Source: Okapia johnstoni
Taxonomy: Eukaryota; Chordata; Mammalia; Artiodactyla; Giraffidae
Reading direction: 5' to 3'
Length of the DNA stretch: 64,000 nucleotides
Assembly (NCBI GenBank): GCA_024291935.2
Contig: CM044309.1
Span: 186,001 to 250,000, forward strand
Positions within the stretch are counted from its first letter, which is position 1. Every line of letters starts with the position of its first letter. Of this stretch, positions 11,676 to 22,612 are shown one piece after another. The notes beneath the pieces were generated by a model. It worked only from the letters and a program-made list of their open reading frames with translations. It made no database searches and was not told the DNA's origin. Position numbers and translations under genes: made by a program.

Positions 11676-11807
11676 CTGCTGCTGCTGCTAAGTTGCTTCG
11701 GTCGTGTCCGACTCTGTGCGACCCCAGAGACGGCAGCCCACCAGGCTCCCCCGTCCCGGGGATTCTCCAGGCAAGAATACTGGAGTGGGTTGCCATTGCT
11801 TTCTCCG
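11676..11807 (-). mobile_element. Bov-A SINE (single unit)
   Basis: The plus strand shows ttcggtcgtgtccgactctg through gtgggttgccattgctttct. A perfect 14-bp duplication aaaatatgaaatag flanks it at 11662-11675 and 11808-11821. Confidence 0.95.
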
Positions 11808-12184
11808 AAAATATGAAATAGAGCCTGTGCCAAGTTCTTGACCATGACAGCATCGTGACTCAGAAGACAGGGAAAGTGAGCAGGCCCTAGCTGGCCTCTG
11901 TCTTGGTCTTGTCTTCAGCCCTGTTTATAAGTGGTCTGTCCCTTCCCTTTCCCTCCAGCTTTCTTCATGTCACTAAAATATCCTGTATTATCCTGTCTGT
12001 GGCAAACAGATCATAAATTTTTTTATGGAAAGGATATAGACAACTGCTTTCCTGTTAAATTTCCTTGAGGGCAATTGACGGACTCCTCCCTGGTCTGGGT
12101 TGGTTACTCTAGGAATGTGGGTTCATGCGTGATTGTGTTGTTTGCACTCAGGCCAACCCCCAACTTCTCCATTAATTTGCAGTT

Positions 12185-12345
12185 TTGACTAAGTCACTCA
12201 GCATTTATGATCCTCCACTTCCTCACCAATAAAATGGGAGTAATAGCAACACTTAGCTATCTGAGCAGAAGGCAGAAATGTGAGGGAGAATCAGAGCACA
12301 CTTCACAAGCCCAAGTGCTTTGTAAATACTTCGTACTCAGTAGTT
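12185..12345 (+). mobile_element. MIR SINE, degenerate
   Basis: Contains cacttcctcaccaataaaat followed by gggagtaatagca, and later ccaagtgctttgtaaatact, in MIR order. Confidence 0.65.
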
Positions 12346-12489
12346 GAGGTGAATGTCAGGGGAGTATGGAAATCAGCATTCATCTTTTTGTTATGACACC
12401 TCTCTAGATGTGCTTCATTTCCCAACCCAAACACTGAGGACCCTGAGGTTTTCTGACCCTTTCTCCTTTTCTTATTTTTTCTTCTTCTG

Positions 12490-12546
12490 TTGGGTTGGCC
12501 CAAAAAGGTCGTTTAGGGTTCCTGAAAGAACTTTTTGGCCAACCCA
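12490..12546. mobile_element. Mariner-derived hairpin remnant
   Basis: The two ends, tgggttggcccaaaaaggtc and gaactttttggccaaccca, are near-perfect inverted repeats (one bulge, one mismatch) around a short centre. This is the terminal-repeat sequence of ruminant mariner elements, so the copy looks like an internally deleted element of about 57 bp. Confidence 0.8.
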
Positions 12547-12884
12547 CTTAAATCCCTTTACAAAGAGTCATTTTAGCTCATTAGGAGGCCCCGAGGCCTG
12601 CTGTCTGTGTTGAGTTCCTTCATGCTGGCACAGAAACACTTAGGCCTCACTGGGAAATCCCCTGTCTTGACAAGTGTTTCTTTGTGTTGGGCTGGACTGC
12701 ATGCCCTTAGTGTAGAGTGGCCCCCGCTGGGGGGGATCCTCGCTCTGGTTAGGCTCGCGTGTGTCCACAGACAGGCTTCCCTCCAGCCACCGCCCCGCGG
12801 GGTCCTTGTCACTGGTGAGGCCCCAAGTCCGCCATGTCAGCACAGTTTCCCGACTGACGCTGCGAGCCGCTAGGTGAATGGAGG
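12547..12884. other. Unique intronic DNA
   Basis: Slightly GC-rich near 12720-12860. No element was recognised. Confidence 0.4.
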
Positions 12885-12990
12885 CGGCAGAGGCTGAGGG
12901 TCCGATCCCTGGTGGGGGACTGTAACCCCACATGCCAGCTGGCACAGCCACAAATAAATAAATAGTTCTTTAAAATTAAAAAACATTTAA
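12885..12990 (+). mobile_element. Bov-tA-type SINE, partial
   Basis: Contains ggtccgatccctggtggggg, ccccacatgcc, cacagccacaaataaataaa and an A-rich tail. The head is degraded. Confidence 0.65.
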
Positions 12991-13599
12991 TAATGCATGG
13001 AGATTTTCCCAGATGAGCTCTGCCGTTTCTCTTGAAATGACGAGAGCTTTTCAGCAAACACTTGTCTGGACACTTTGTCACCAGGGAGGTTTGCTGCGTT
13101 CAGAGGAGCGCTTTGGCTTCTCCTGGTCAGTTGCTATGCCTGGGTCACCCCCACCTCAGCTGCTCAACGGAACAATTCCTATGAACAGTGATTTGCTTTG
13201 CAGTTTTAGTTTATTTCTAAATTGCAGGAATGGTGGATGCGTGAAGTCTTCTATAGCTTTTATTGGGACACAGAGCATAGATTCGGGAGTTCTTGAGGCT
13301 GATGTTTAGTGAAACAAAGAAAAAAAAATAAAACCTTGTGCTTTCTTTTTTCTGAATGGTGATGCATGCAGTTATCTGAAGATAGATATATTTATATTGT
13401 GCTTTGCAATTTGCTTAGGACAGTTCTGTATATGATCTCAGCTCCAAAGTACTATTATTGAAATCTTTGATGGATGATGTTCAGTGACTGCTTTAGAAAA
13501 CAGAGTTATGATAAATGATTCGGGGGTGTTGGGGGGTATTTCTTTTTCATGCAAGAAGGAAGAGAAAAAGGACATAGGGAGGCAGGGAATGAGAGAAGA
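12991..13599. other. Unique intronic DNA
   Basis: No element was recognised. Confidence 0.45.
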
Positions 13600-13755
13600 A
13601 ATCACTTAGCCTCATCAAGACTTACTTTCCTTACATGAAAAATGAAGATAATAGTAATCTTTACCATATTTGTCTTGCATTTCCTATGGTTAGGTTCTAT
13701 ATGAAAGCCCTACTCCATCCACAAAGTGCTTTAGAAGTTCTAATAGATGTTAGTG
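13600..13755 (+). mobile_element. MIR SINE, degenerate
   Basis: Contains cacttagcctcatcaagac, tgaaaaatgaagataatagt and cacaaagtgctttagaag in MIR order. Confidence 0.6.
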
Positions 13756-13771
13756 CTTGCATGATGAAAAG

Positions 13772-13988
13772 TCGGCTCCCCAGGCTGCACTAGTGGTAAG
13801 GAACTCACCTGCCAGTGCAGGAGACGCAAGAGATGCAGGTTTGATCCCGGGGTTGGGAAGATCCCCTGGAGCAGGAAATGGAAACCCACTCCACTATTCT
13901 TGTCTGGAGAATTCCATGGACAGAGGAGCCTGGTAAGCCGCAGTTCATGGGGTCTCAAGAGTTGGATGTGACTTTGTGACTAAACCAC
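13772..13988 (+). mobile_element. Bov-A2 SINE
   Basis: Head ggctccccaggctgcactag, middle gggaagatcccctggagcag, end ggatgtgactttgtgactaa. It forms an inverted pair with the fragment just downstream. Confidence 0.92.
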
Positions 13989-14007
13989 CACCACCATCTT
14001 CAACCGT

Positions 14008-14100
14008 GTTGTCATTATTTAGTTGCTAAGTCATGCCTGACTCTTTTGTGACCCCATGGACTGTAGCCCACCAGGCTCCTCTGTCCGTGGAATTTTCCAA
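14008..14100 (-). mobile_element. Bov-A SINE fragment
   Basis: The plus strand shows agttgctaagtcatgcctga through caccaggctcctctgtccg. Only the tail-proximal third is present. Confidence 0.9.
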
Positions 14101-14454
14101 CCTTTAAAGTCAACAATTGTTCTGACTCCCTAAGCAACTTCAGAATGCTCACGTCCCCCAAGTCTCTGGATATTCCTTGTGGTTAGGTCTTTCTCAGCTT
14201 GTTTTGTTTTTCATTTCTTCTATCAAAACTCATTGGTTTATAGGAGATAATGTCAGCTTTAGACCCAAATTGCCTTCCTTTCCCCACTTAGAAAGCATCA
14301 TTAGAAGGAGTATATGCTAAATATAAGTCTTGAGATTTGTTTAGGCAAATTCATAGCTAACATTTCTTTGATGCTTCATAGTTGACAAAGTATTTTTCAA
14401 ATATTATGTAATTTAGTTAAAGCACTGACTCTGTGGGATAAGAATCTTAAGTTT
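14101..14454. other. Unique intronic DNA
   Basis: No element was recognised. Confidence 0.4.
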
Positions 14455-14560
14455 TGGGGGAGAAATGAAAGTAATAATACACACCTGTCTCCCAGGATTG
14501 ACAGGATTAAATAAGATGATGTTATTAAGAGCTCTGCCTAGCCCCCAGCATACAGAAAAC
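14455..14560 (+). mobile_element. MIR-like fragment
   Basis: gtaataatacacacctgtct, then gacaggattaaataagatga and a cctagcccccagcat segment resemble the 3' half of MIR. Confidence 0.5.
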
Positions 14561-14569
14561 ACATATTTC

Positions 14570-14670
14570 TAATGCCTCTCATTTATGGATGAAGAAACAA
14601 ATTCAGAGAGGTTATGTGGTATGTTTAAGGTGACAGGACAAGTCAAAGGTGGATCCATCAGTCAGACTGC
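14570..14670 (-). mobile_element. MIR SINE fragment
   Basis: catttatggatgaagaaaca followed by attcagagaggttatgtgg is the reverse complement of the MIR core. Confidence 0.7.
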
Positions 14671-14749
14671 CCTTTCACCATGGTAACATGTCATGATGAA
14701 TGGTCAAACTATTTGAACATTTAAGTTTGGATTCCATGTTACAAACTAT

Positions 14750-14816
14750 TGAGAGAGAGAGAGAGACAAAAGGAGAAAAAGGAAGAGAGATAAAGAGAAA
14801 GAAGAGGGAAGGAATG
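14750..14816 (+). repeat. GA-rich low-complexity tract
   Basis: Runs of gagagagagagagag followed by imperfect aaggaag/agagaaag units. Confidence 0.9.
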
Positions 14817-14821
14817 CAAGC

Positions 14822-15390
14822 ACATGCTGTGGTGTGAGTGTGTCCCCGCCAAATTCACGTGTGTGTGAGTGCTCAGTCGTATCCGACTCTTTGCGACTCC
14901 ATCGACTGTGGCCCGCCAGTCCATGGGAGTCCTGCTGTCCATGGGAGTCTCCAGGCCAGAATACCGGAGTGGATTGCCGTTTCCTCCTCCGGGGGATCTT
15001 CCCGACCCAGGGCTCAAACCCACGTCTCCTGAGTCTCCTGCATTGCAGGAGATTCTTTACCACTGAGCCACCAGGGAAGCCCAAATTCGTGTATTGAAAT
15101 CCTAATGCTCAGTGGGATGATTTTAGGAGGCGGGGCCTTTGGGAAGGGCTTGCGTGGTGAGGGCGGGCCTCCTCTGAAGGGGATTAGCCCGCGTGTGAGA
15201 TAGACGCCCCCAGAGTTCTGTGGCCCCTGCATCTCGAGGACCCGGTGAGAAGTCTGCCGCCTGAGGAGGCCTTCACCCTGCCCGCTGACGCGCTGGTCTC
15301 AGACTTCCAGACTCCGGAACTGTGAGACCTGGATTCCTGCTGTCGTCACCTGCCCAGTCTATGGTACTTTGCATAACAGCTCAACAGAAC
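14822..15390 (+). mobile_element. MaLR-like LTR fragment, split by Bov-A2
   Basis: After the SINE: ccaaattcgtgtattgaaat, ggaggcggggcctttgggaa, gacttccagactccggaact and cccagtctatggtactttgc. These are the plus-strand hallmarks of the LTR type seen reversed at 7130-7445. It is non-coding. Confidence 0.55.
14857..15082 (-). mobile_element. Bov-A2 SINE with small internal duplication
   Basis: The plus strand runs from gtgctcagtcgtatccgact to ctgagccaccagggaagccc. The piece gtccatgggagtc appears twice at about 14920-14950. Similar aaattc-containing sequence flanks both ends. Confidence 0.92.
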
Positions 15391-15439
15391 TCAGAGAGGT
15401 TTTAAAATGTTGACTCGCTAAGCCATAGCTGAGGGATAA

Positions 15440-15700
15440 TAAACACCCCGCCAGGCACGTGTAGGGTGTCAGGCGGAAAGGGTCGGGGAGGGGTCTTTGG
15501 ACGGCGACGTAACCCGGGAGCCGGCGGGAGTGAGGGGGCTGCGTTTCCGTCCGCTTCCGGCTTCTCAGGCGCCATGTTTCGGCCCGACTGCTTCAGCCCT
15601 GGCGTACTGAGCGCTGGCTCCGTGGCGGTCCCCGGGGGCCAGGGGAGGCAGAGGTTCCCTGAAAAAATCCAAACCGGTCAGATGAAAATGTCTGTGAGGC
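15440..15700 (+). other. CpG-rich block
   Basis: Many CpG dinucleotides in an otherwise CpG-poor intron, with ggacggcgacgtaacccggg and cttctcaggcgccatgtttc. A 261-nt frame at 15466-15726 has an ATG in gccATGt context at 15573 but no recognisable domain. It could be an intragenic promoter, first exon of a non-coding RNA, or chance GC enrichment. Confidence 0.4.
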
Positions 15701-15910
15701 CTCCTTATATCTCCTTTGTTTCTTGACCTCCCAACAAACATTGTGGAAATGCTATTTACGGCCGCACAAGTTTCGGTCCCTTGACAGAATTCTGAGGGAA
15801 GCGGACTCACGTTCACGGGATCCCAGCTCTTCTTCGGACTCTCCTGACCATACTTTCCGCATCTCCGACTTCTGCCTGCTGCAAAGTCTCCCGCTCACCT
15901 AAGGTCTCTT

Positions 15911-16277
15911 TGGGTTTCCCAGGTGGTGCAGCGGTAAAGCGGAGAAGGCAATGGCACCCCACTCCAGTACTCTTGCCTGGAAACTCCCAAGGACAGGGGA
16001 GCCTGGTGGGCTGCCGTCTATGGGGTCGCACAGAGTCGGACACCACTGAAGCGACTTAGCAGCAGCAGCAGCAGCAGTGGTAAAGAATCTGCCGGCCAGT
16101 GCAGGAAATTCAGGAGACACAGGTTTGATCCCTGGGTCAGGAAGATCCCCTGGAGGAGGGCATGGCAACCCTCTCCAGTATTCTTGCCTGGAGAATCCCC
16201 ATGGACAGAGGAGCCTGGCGGGCTATGGTCCAAGGTGTTGCAAAGAGTTGGACACGACTGAAGTGACTTAGCACACA
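15911..16277 (+). mobile_element. Bov-A2 SINE interrupted by another Bov-A
   Basis: The outer element starts tttcccaggtggtgcagcgg and resumes at about 16085 with gaatctgccggccagtgcag, ending agttggacacgactgaagtg. The missing middle is a younger Bov-A insertion. Confidence 0.92.
15940..16073 (+). mobile_element. Bov-A SINE nested in Bov-A2
   Basis: Starts cggagaaggcaatggcaccc and ends with an (agc)n run. The 12-bp duplication gcag(c/t)ggtaaag at 15928-15939 and 16074-16085 marks the insertion. Confidence 0.92.
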
Positions 16278-16364
16278 CACCCTAGAATGACCACTCATCT
16301 AAGGAGTATTACCAATATTTTCCAAAGGTCTCAAGCTTCTTCATAGTGATCGTTAGAGTATATA

Positions 16365-16440
16365 TTTCTTTGCGTTGTTGTCATTAGATACAGGAATAGA
16401 GTCTGGCACATAGTAAGCACTTAATAAATATCAGCTTTCA
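16365..16440 (+). mobile_element. MIR 3' fragment
   Basis: gagtctggcacatagtaagc followed by acttaataaatatcagc is the MIR 3' end. Confidence 0.8.
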
Positions 16441-16640
16441 TGGCTGCTGTGCAAATAAAATGTGGTGACAGTCTTGACCTTCTTATTTTAGAAGCGTCCT
16501 TCTTTCTCTTTGTGCTCCTCTATTACTTTTATTCAATGAAATATTTGCTAAATAACTGGTATATTCTAAGCACTGTGCTAAGATCTTTGTGTTCACTGAT
16601 CTTACTTGATTCCTCACAGTAAGCCTTGAGCTGGATATTA

Positions 16641-18485
16641 TTACAAAAATAACTTCGCCATCCTGGGAATATAGCCTTGAACAAGACAGATGTTGTACCC
16701 ACCTCCCAGAGCTTGCAGTATAGTGGGGAAGTCAGATGATCAGCTAGTAATTACAGTACAGTCATCACACCAGCCTGCTCTCCTGGAGTGGTTGGCTACT
16801 TCTTCACAATGGTTACTGGATCCTGGATTTTAAATACAATTGGCCTTCCTTTTGCTAAGTGCTCCATGTTGTGAAACTATATCCCCAATCTCTTAGGCCT
16901 CGTATCAATGAAGATCCTGAAAGCTTAGAGATGGAAGAGAGTGGAGAACGTGTGGCTGCTTGTGTTTTTTTAGATTAGAGCTTATTATTTTCTATTACCT
17001 GGTAAACAAGACACACAGACCCAAGCTCCATTCTTTCTTTCAAGAGGGATCAAAGAGCTTGGAATTCCCAGCCAACATCCTCACAGAAGGCAGTTATTTG
17101 GTTGGTGGAACAGGAGTTTAGAACAGACCTATTGCTTGGAGATCCGACCTCACTGAGTCTGCCTGGACCATGCGGCTCCCCAGAGCAGTGCACCAACACA
17201 GAAGTAATGCTTCAGAGAGAAGGATGATGCAGACGCCCACATGTACACCACCACTGCCAGCCACACTGCCTTTCCTAGCCCTCAGTTAGAACCACAGCCA
17301 GATTGTCAATGTGGGTGGACATTCTTGTCCGTACACGGTCATGCCTCAGGTACGAAGACTCACTTCAGGAAGAGGAAAGAGCAGGCCATGAATGACTCTG
17401 AAATAAACTAGTGTGCTTTTTAAAAAACACTTTGGGAGTACTTCTCAGAGATGATATTTATCTACTTCATACTTTGCATACATATAATTGTATTCCCTGT
17501 TAGGGTCTCTTGAATGAAATTAGTTTCCTTGTTACCCCCTTGATGTTTGTCACATGAATTAGCTACAGTTCAGATTGTCCCTTGCAAGCCATGTGTTTTA
17601 CACCAAAATATAAATTCCCGAAGGTGTAGGCAAACAAGAGTTGGTGTTTTCCCCATTATATAACCTTCCATGCCCCTTTTACTTGTCAGCTTGCTAGAGT
17701 CTCAGAGACACAGTGTACGTGCTCCCTATCCATCAAATATTCCTTTGCTTGAAATAGAAATGATCAGCTCTGCACTGAGGCAAATGACATAGTGATGTGA
17801 AAGCAAAAGGAAAACTTTTCATGCTTAAGAACCCAGAACCCACATCCCCTCAGCAAGGCTTCCGCTTTTCTGGTTAATCGTGAGGAATAACCAGAAAAGT
17901 CTACTTTAAAGTAGAAGTTCTGCTAGAGATAACATTTTGAATGTCCTCGCCTTTTATAAGAAATCGTAAGCTGTGATTCTGTTTTCCTCTCAGTGGCCCA
18001 AGGTTGAATAAATGACAGTTAAGGTGTTTGACGACCGGAAGTTACAGGAGCTGTTTAACAACCACAGGGGACTTGAAGAAAAAGCAGTCATACCTGTGCT
18101 TTGAAGAAAAGAACATAGCCATTGCATCCTGTGAAAAGTGCTGGTAATAAACTCTTTACAAAGCTGTTGAGCTTTCCAACTTTTAATTTTCATGCCCTCA
18201 TGGAAAGATAAGCATCTTAAGAAGAGCCAAATTGCTTCATTCGGCTGTCAAAAGAAGCTCCAGTTTCGAGACACTGCTCACTGCTTACGCAGTCCTCCCA
18301 TTTCCATGAAATAAAATTGTCATATTAGTTGCCTTTGCAGAAATTATACAGCACTTGGGAGTGCTGAGTGTTCTCCATTGGGGTTCATTTTAGGGGAAGT
18401 TAAAAATTGAACAAGTCATAACTGTTACCTAGAATTACACCCATGGTCTCCAGGAACAGCTGGGGTGCTGAAGGACAGGCAGACC
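16641..18485. other. Mostly unique intronic DNA
   Basis: About 1.8 kb with no assignable element. The stretch 16660-16790 (gaacaagacagatgttgt) resembles an old mammalian repeat but is too worn to name. Confidence 0.45.
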
Positions 18486-18600
18486 TGCTGTGGACATCTG
18501 CAGGTTTGGCTCCTGGTTCTGGGTTTGGTCCTCACTCACTGAGTTCAAGACAAGTCACCCCTCAGTGGACCCCGGCTTCCTCCCTTGTGATGACATGATT
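18486..18600 (+). mobile_element. MIR SINE, degenerate
   Basis: tcctggttctgggtttggtc, gttcaagacaagtcacccct and cggcttcctcccttgtg keep MIR spacing. Confidence 0.5.
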
Positions 18601-19025
18601 TTGCATAGTCTTTCCTCCACGGATGTTCTGTGACTCTTGGCAAGACCAGGGAGCTAAACTTCTCTGATGAAATATCAAGCAATCAGGATTTTAAGTCTCA
18701 GAAGCCATCTCTTCTACACCCCATCCATGCAGGATTTCATAACTGGCCCAGGAGGATAATATTGTCCTCCTGATCCATTTAATGCTCTGTCATGGACTCC
18801 GCATCTCACACTCTCTGGGTCTGAAACTAAGAAGCTACTGCTGCCTGATTTTATGGAACATGTACGGTTCCTTAATGCTGTGGTTGTGTAGATTATTTTA
18901 AAGAGAAAAAAAGGGAGAGCTAAGCAGCCTTTCTTTTTCTTGAGCAAACTAAAATAGCAGTGTAGTTTGACCTGGATTTATAAAACTGCGATTTATTCAT
19001 TGAACTGGAAACACTTTTTCTTCTT
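18601..19025. other. Unique intronic DNA
   Basis: No element was recognised. Confidence 0.4.
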
Positions 19026-19372
19026 AGCTGTTATTTATTAAGCCATCCCATGGCAGGCACTGGGCTAAGCTTTCTTTCTAGACATACTATTTAAAATCTA
19101 AATAAATCCCCATGAAAGATAGGTGTCATTATGCCCACGTTACAGAAGATGAAATTGAAGTGCAAAGATATTAAGTTGCCTGCTGCTGCTGCTGCTGCTG
19201 TGTCACGTCAGTCGTGTCCGACTCTGTGCGACCCCATAGACAGCAGCCCACCAGGCTCCGCCATCCCTGGTATTCTCCAGGCAAGAACCCTGGAGTGGGT
19301 TGCCATTTCCTTCTCCAATTAAGTTGCCTAGAGTCACTCAATTTGTGGTGTAACTGAGGTCCCAATTCATCC
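19026..19372 (-). mobile_element. MIR SINE, split by Bov-A
   Basis: ggcaggcactgggctaagct and cacgttacagaagatgaaat, then after the SINE tagagtcactcaatttgtgg. MIR read backwards. Confidence 0.8.
19182..19317 (-). mobile_element. Bov-A SINE nested in MIR
   Basis: (gct)n start, cagtcgtgtccgactctgtg, end tgccatttccttctcc. A perfect 12-bp duplication attaagttgcct flanks it at 19170-19181 and 19318-19329. Confidence 0.95.
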
Positions 19373-19374
19373 CA

Positions 19375-19480
19375 GTAATCCTAACTACAATATGCTATAT
19401 ATACATACAGATGGATATCATATACATATATATCAATATGTATAAAACATATTGAAAGATATATGTAGGGGTAATGTTTC
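19375..19480. repeat. AT-rich TATA/CATATA low-complexity tract
   Basis: Interrupted atatacatacagatgg, tatcatatacatatatatc and similar words. Confidence 0.6.
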
Positions 19481-19614
19481 CACTTCCATTTCTAAAACAA
19501 TTTGTTGCAAAATGAAACATTTTAAGTTCACCACTTGATTTAGAATTCATTTACAACATCTCCTAGCATAGAGTGGGTTCAGTATGGTTGAACAGATGGG
19601 TGTGTTTATTCAGA

Positions 19615-19793
19615 CTGTATGAGACACATGGACTGTAGCCTACCAAGCTCCTCTGTTCATGAGTTTTCCCAGGCAAGAATACTTGAGGGGGTTGACATTT
19701 CCTCCTTCAGGGAATCTTCCCCACCCAGGGATCAAACCCACATCTCCTACACTGGCAGGCAGATTCTTACCACTGTGCCATCTGGGAAGCCTC
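19615..19793 (-). mobile_element. Bov-A2 SINE, 3' truncated or diverged
   Basis: The plus strand shows catggactgtagcctaccaa through ccatctgggaagcct. The tail-proximal part (gtcgctcag...) is missing or degraded. Confidence 0.88.
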
Positions 19794-19799
19794 ACTTGA

Positions 19800-20377
19800 A
19801 CAGATTCTTGGATTTATAAACATGGGGTTTATGAATGGAACGTCACTGTGGGGTCAGTGATACACTCGGCAGTGTGTTTGTTGAGTTGAAATGATGGCTT
19901 TTGTAGCCTCCATGTTTGCACTTTGACCTGATGCCATAGGCGTTGGCATGGTGGCTGTCGGGACACCAGGACATGAACCCACACTCTCTGTTTAAAATAT
20001 GTTGGTAAAAAGATTAGGTCTAATGAACAGCTTTCATCTCAGACACGTTTAGCAGTAGCTCTGCTCTTGCAGGAGGTTTATGATAATGTTAGGTATGGCC
20101 CTTCAGCCTGTTCCAAAAAGGACACAACTTTCCCTTTGGGGACGTTTGGTAAGCCTAGAACATGTAGGCAAAGTGTGGCGCTTTTAGCGATAATTGATAA
20201 TGATTATAATTGTAGCTACATAGGAAAATCTTATTTTTCAAAATAATTTTCAAGAGTTCATGCAAGCATAGGGTACATAATTCAACAGCTACTGAAGTCC
20301 TACCTCCAGCCTTCCCTCTCATTCACCCAGTGCCCTTCCCAGAAGCAACTGGTGTGTTCCAGAATATTCCAGAGATA
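19800..20377. other. Intronic DNA, possible old repeat
   Basis: 20220-20380 and 20553-20650 read as one continuous old sequence interrupted by the BovB fragment. I could not assign it to a family. Confidence 0.4.
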
Positions 20378-20387
20378 CTCTAGACAT

Positions 20388-20542
20388 CAGTTCAGTTGTT
20401 CAGTCGTGTCCAACTCTTTGCGACCACATGGACTGCAGCACGCCAGGCTCCCCTGTCCATCACCAACTCCGGGAGCTTACTCAAACTCTTGTCCATCTTG
20501 TCGGTGATGCCATTCAACCATGTCATCCTCTGTCGTCCCCTT
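20388..20542 (-). mobile_element. BovB 3' end, severely 5'-truncated
   Basis: The plus strand begins cagttcagttgttcagtcgt and ends catcctctgtcgtccccttc, the reverse complement of the last 155 bp of BovB. A perfect 10-bp duplication ctctagacat lies at 20378-20387 and 20543-20552. Confidence 0.93.
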
Positions 20543-20552
20543 CTCTAGACAT

Positions 20553-21100
20553 GTATAAGCACTTAAATATTTGGGTATTTTTTTTTCCACAAAGAGTAAT
20601 TCATTTTACACAATTTTATACCTTGCTTGGAAAACAGAACTTTAAAACAGTGTCCTTCATGTAAGGAAGGACACTTCACTTAATACATATTTTGTTTAAT
20701 AAATTAATCCACAAAGGCAACGAGCAAGAGGCAGGGAGAATATTTTCCTGGGAGGTAATAATACCATTCTGCAGTGAAGGTCAGACAGATTTGCCTAGGA
20801 GGTTGGCTTCTAATCTCCATTTGTTCCTCTGTGCTATAGTAGGAGGTTAAAAGACCATGGGGCTTGGAATCAAATGCACACAGAGTTTTTTAGCCATTGA
20901 TTTTCCCAGTGATCAGCAGACAGAGTTCTCGTAAGCAGCTACCCAGCCCAGTGCTGGGGACATGGCGGATTTGATACAGGAATGGTAGAAACTTCTGCTT
21001 TGTCATGAATCTCCTCTGTAGTTTGTTGATTCTACCTGGGTCTCTGCCACATACTGTGAAAACATCTGGCAGTAGTTTTTCTGGTCTCTGAAAGCAGTGG
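20553..21100. other. Unique intronic DNA
   Basis: No assignable element. Confidence 0.4.
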
Positions 21101-21275
21101 CCAGCATTTACTGAGTATTACTCTGTGCCAGGCATTATACAAAGCGCTTTGCATGCATGATCACATTTAAGGCTCCTAGCAACCCTATAAGATCATTACT
21201 AGTACTTTTCAGACCAGAAACTTTCTTTTTAGAAAAGAAAAATATTTTTCGCACAGTCACCCCTTGGGTGAATGA
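21101..21275 (-). mobile_element. MIR SINE
   Basis: cattactgag-type start at 21107 followed by gtgccaggcattatacaaag, cgctttgcatgcatgatc and caaccctataagatcattac. Confidence 0.75.
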
Positions 21276-22489
21276 CGCCTCAGGACTTGAACTCTGAGTT
21301 GCCTGAAACCGATGTGCCTCCTCCTCACACGCCAGCCTGCTCCTTGTCTGGCTCTGATGGCTTCACACCTGTGACACGGCCCTTGGACGTCACAGGGGAG
21401 AGTGAACTTGTTACATCTCAGCCCAGTTCTCAGCTCACATCCCTCCAGTTTTATGTAGCTTTACATCCCTCGTTAAGTTGTTGCAAAAAGGAGTAACAAG
21501 ATGAGGCACACCTTGAGCCCACGTGTCAGAAGCGCTGCGTTCTTCTCTGCCTCCTTGGCCAGCAGGTAGGGACTTGTACAGAGGTGCATTTTCTGACCTC
21601 TGCCGCTCTCATCTTCCAGCCCTCCATTCGGGAGAACCTTCCTGCCCTTCATATCTTGATCACGGCAGGCGCCATGCAGTTTCTGCAGCATAATGCAAAA
21701 AGAAAGGGAGACAAGTATTGCCTGAGAATTCTGGAAAACATTATTTAAGCTGAAGAGAAGAGCTGCAGATTGACTATTAGCCTCTTAGTGCTAGGAATGC
21801 CTGGACGCTGTTTTGTCCGCCGTCCAGTTTCAGATGTTTATGACTGTTTAATTACCACCACTGTTCCACGTTGCCAGGATTCCTCTTCCAGACACTATGG
21901 AAGTTCATTGTCAATTATAACCAGCTATGTGCAAGCTGTACATTGTGGGTCTTTAATTGCTTTCTTTACTCCGCAGCACTTTCACAAATAGTCCAGATAA
22001 TGGCTCTAATTTTCCCTCTTAGAACACATATTTTTTTCTCTTATGTACCATGAAAAAAAATCAGATGAAACTATTATCTTTCTGCTTAAGAGTGATTTTC
22101 CCTGTAATGATTGTTTAACTACGAGTCTATTTCAAAATGTCCACCTTCATCTTACATGGTATCGGAAATCTATTCAGAAATGTACTTAGCCATTTGAATA
22201 ATTCTGGGAATTATGTTTGATATCGATGCTGAAAGAGGAGTTTAATCCACAAAGGGTGATTTAATGAAGAAAATAGCTTTGCTGTTGAAATATATGGTTC
22301 TTTACAGAGCAACAAATCGAATCCTTATCCAATAAAATTTATACTTAGTGGTCAACGGTATCTCCGAGGACATCTAAGAAACTAGAGAAGAGAGCGTCTG
22401 AGCTAAAATAATATTCAGCTTATTAAGTGATAGCTGATGATTTTTAAAGAAATGTAAGTTTTGAGCATAATAACCTAAATGGGAAAATA
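21276..22489. other. Unique intronic DNA
   Basis: About 1.2 kb without a recognised repeat or exon. Confidence 0.45.
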
Positions 22490-22612
22490 ATTTGAAAAAA
22501 AAGTGCATGTACATGTGTAACTGAATCACTTTGCTGTTCACCTGAGACAAGACAGCATTGTTAGTCGAGTATACTCCAATATAAAATAAGAATTAAAAAG
22601 AAATATAAGTGC
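22490..22612 (+). mobile_element. L1 3' end fragment
   Basis: gtaactgaatcactttgctg, then gacagcattgttagtcgag and actccaatataaaataaga: the extreme L1 3' end with an A-rich tail. Confidence 0.8.
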
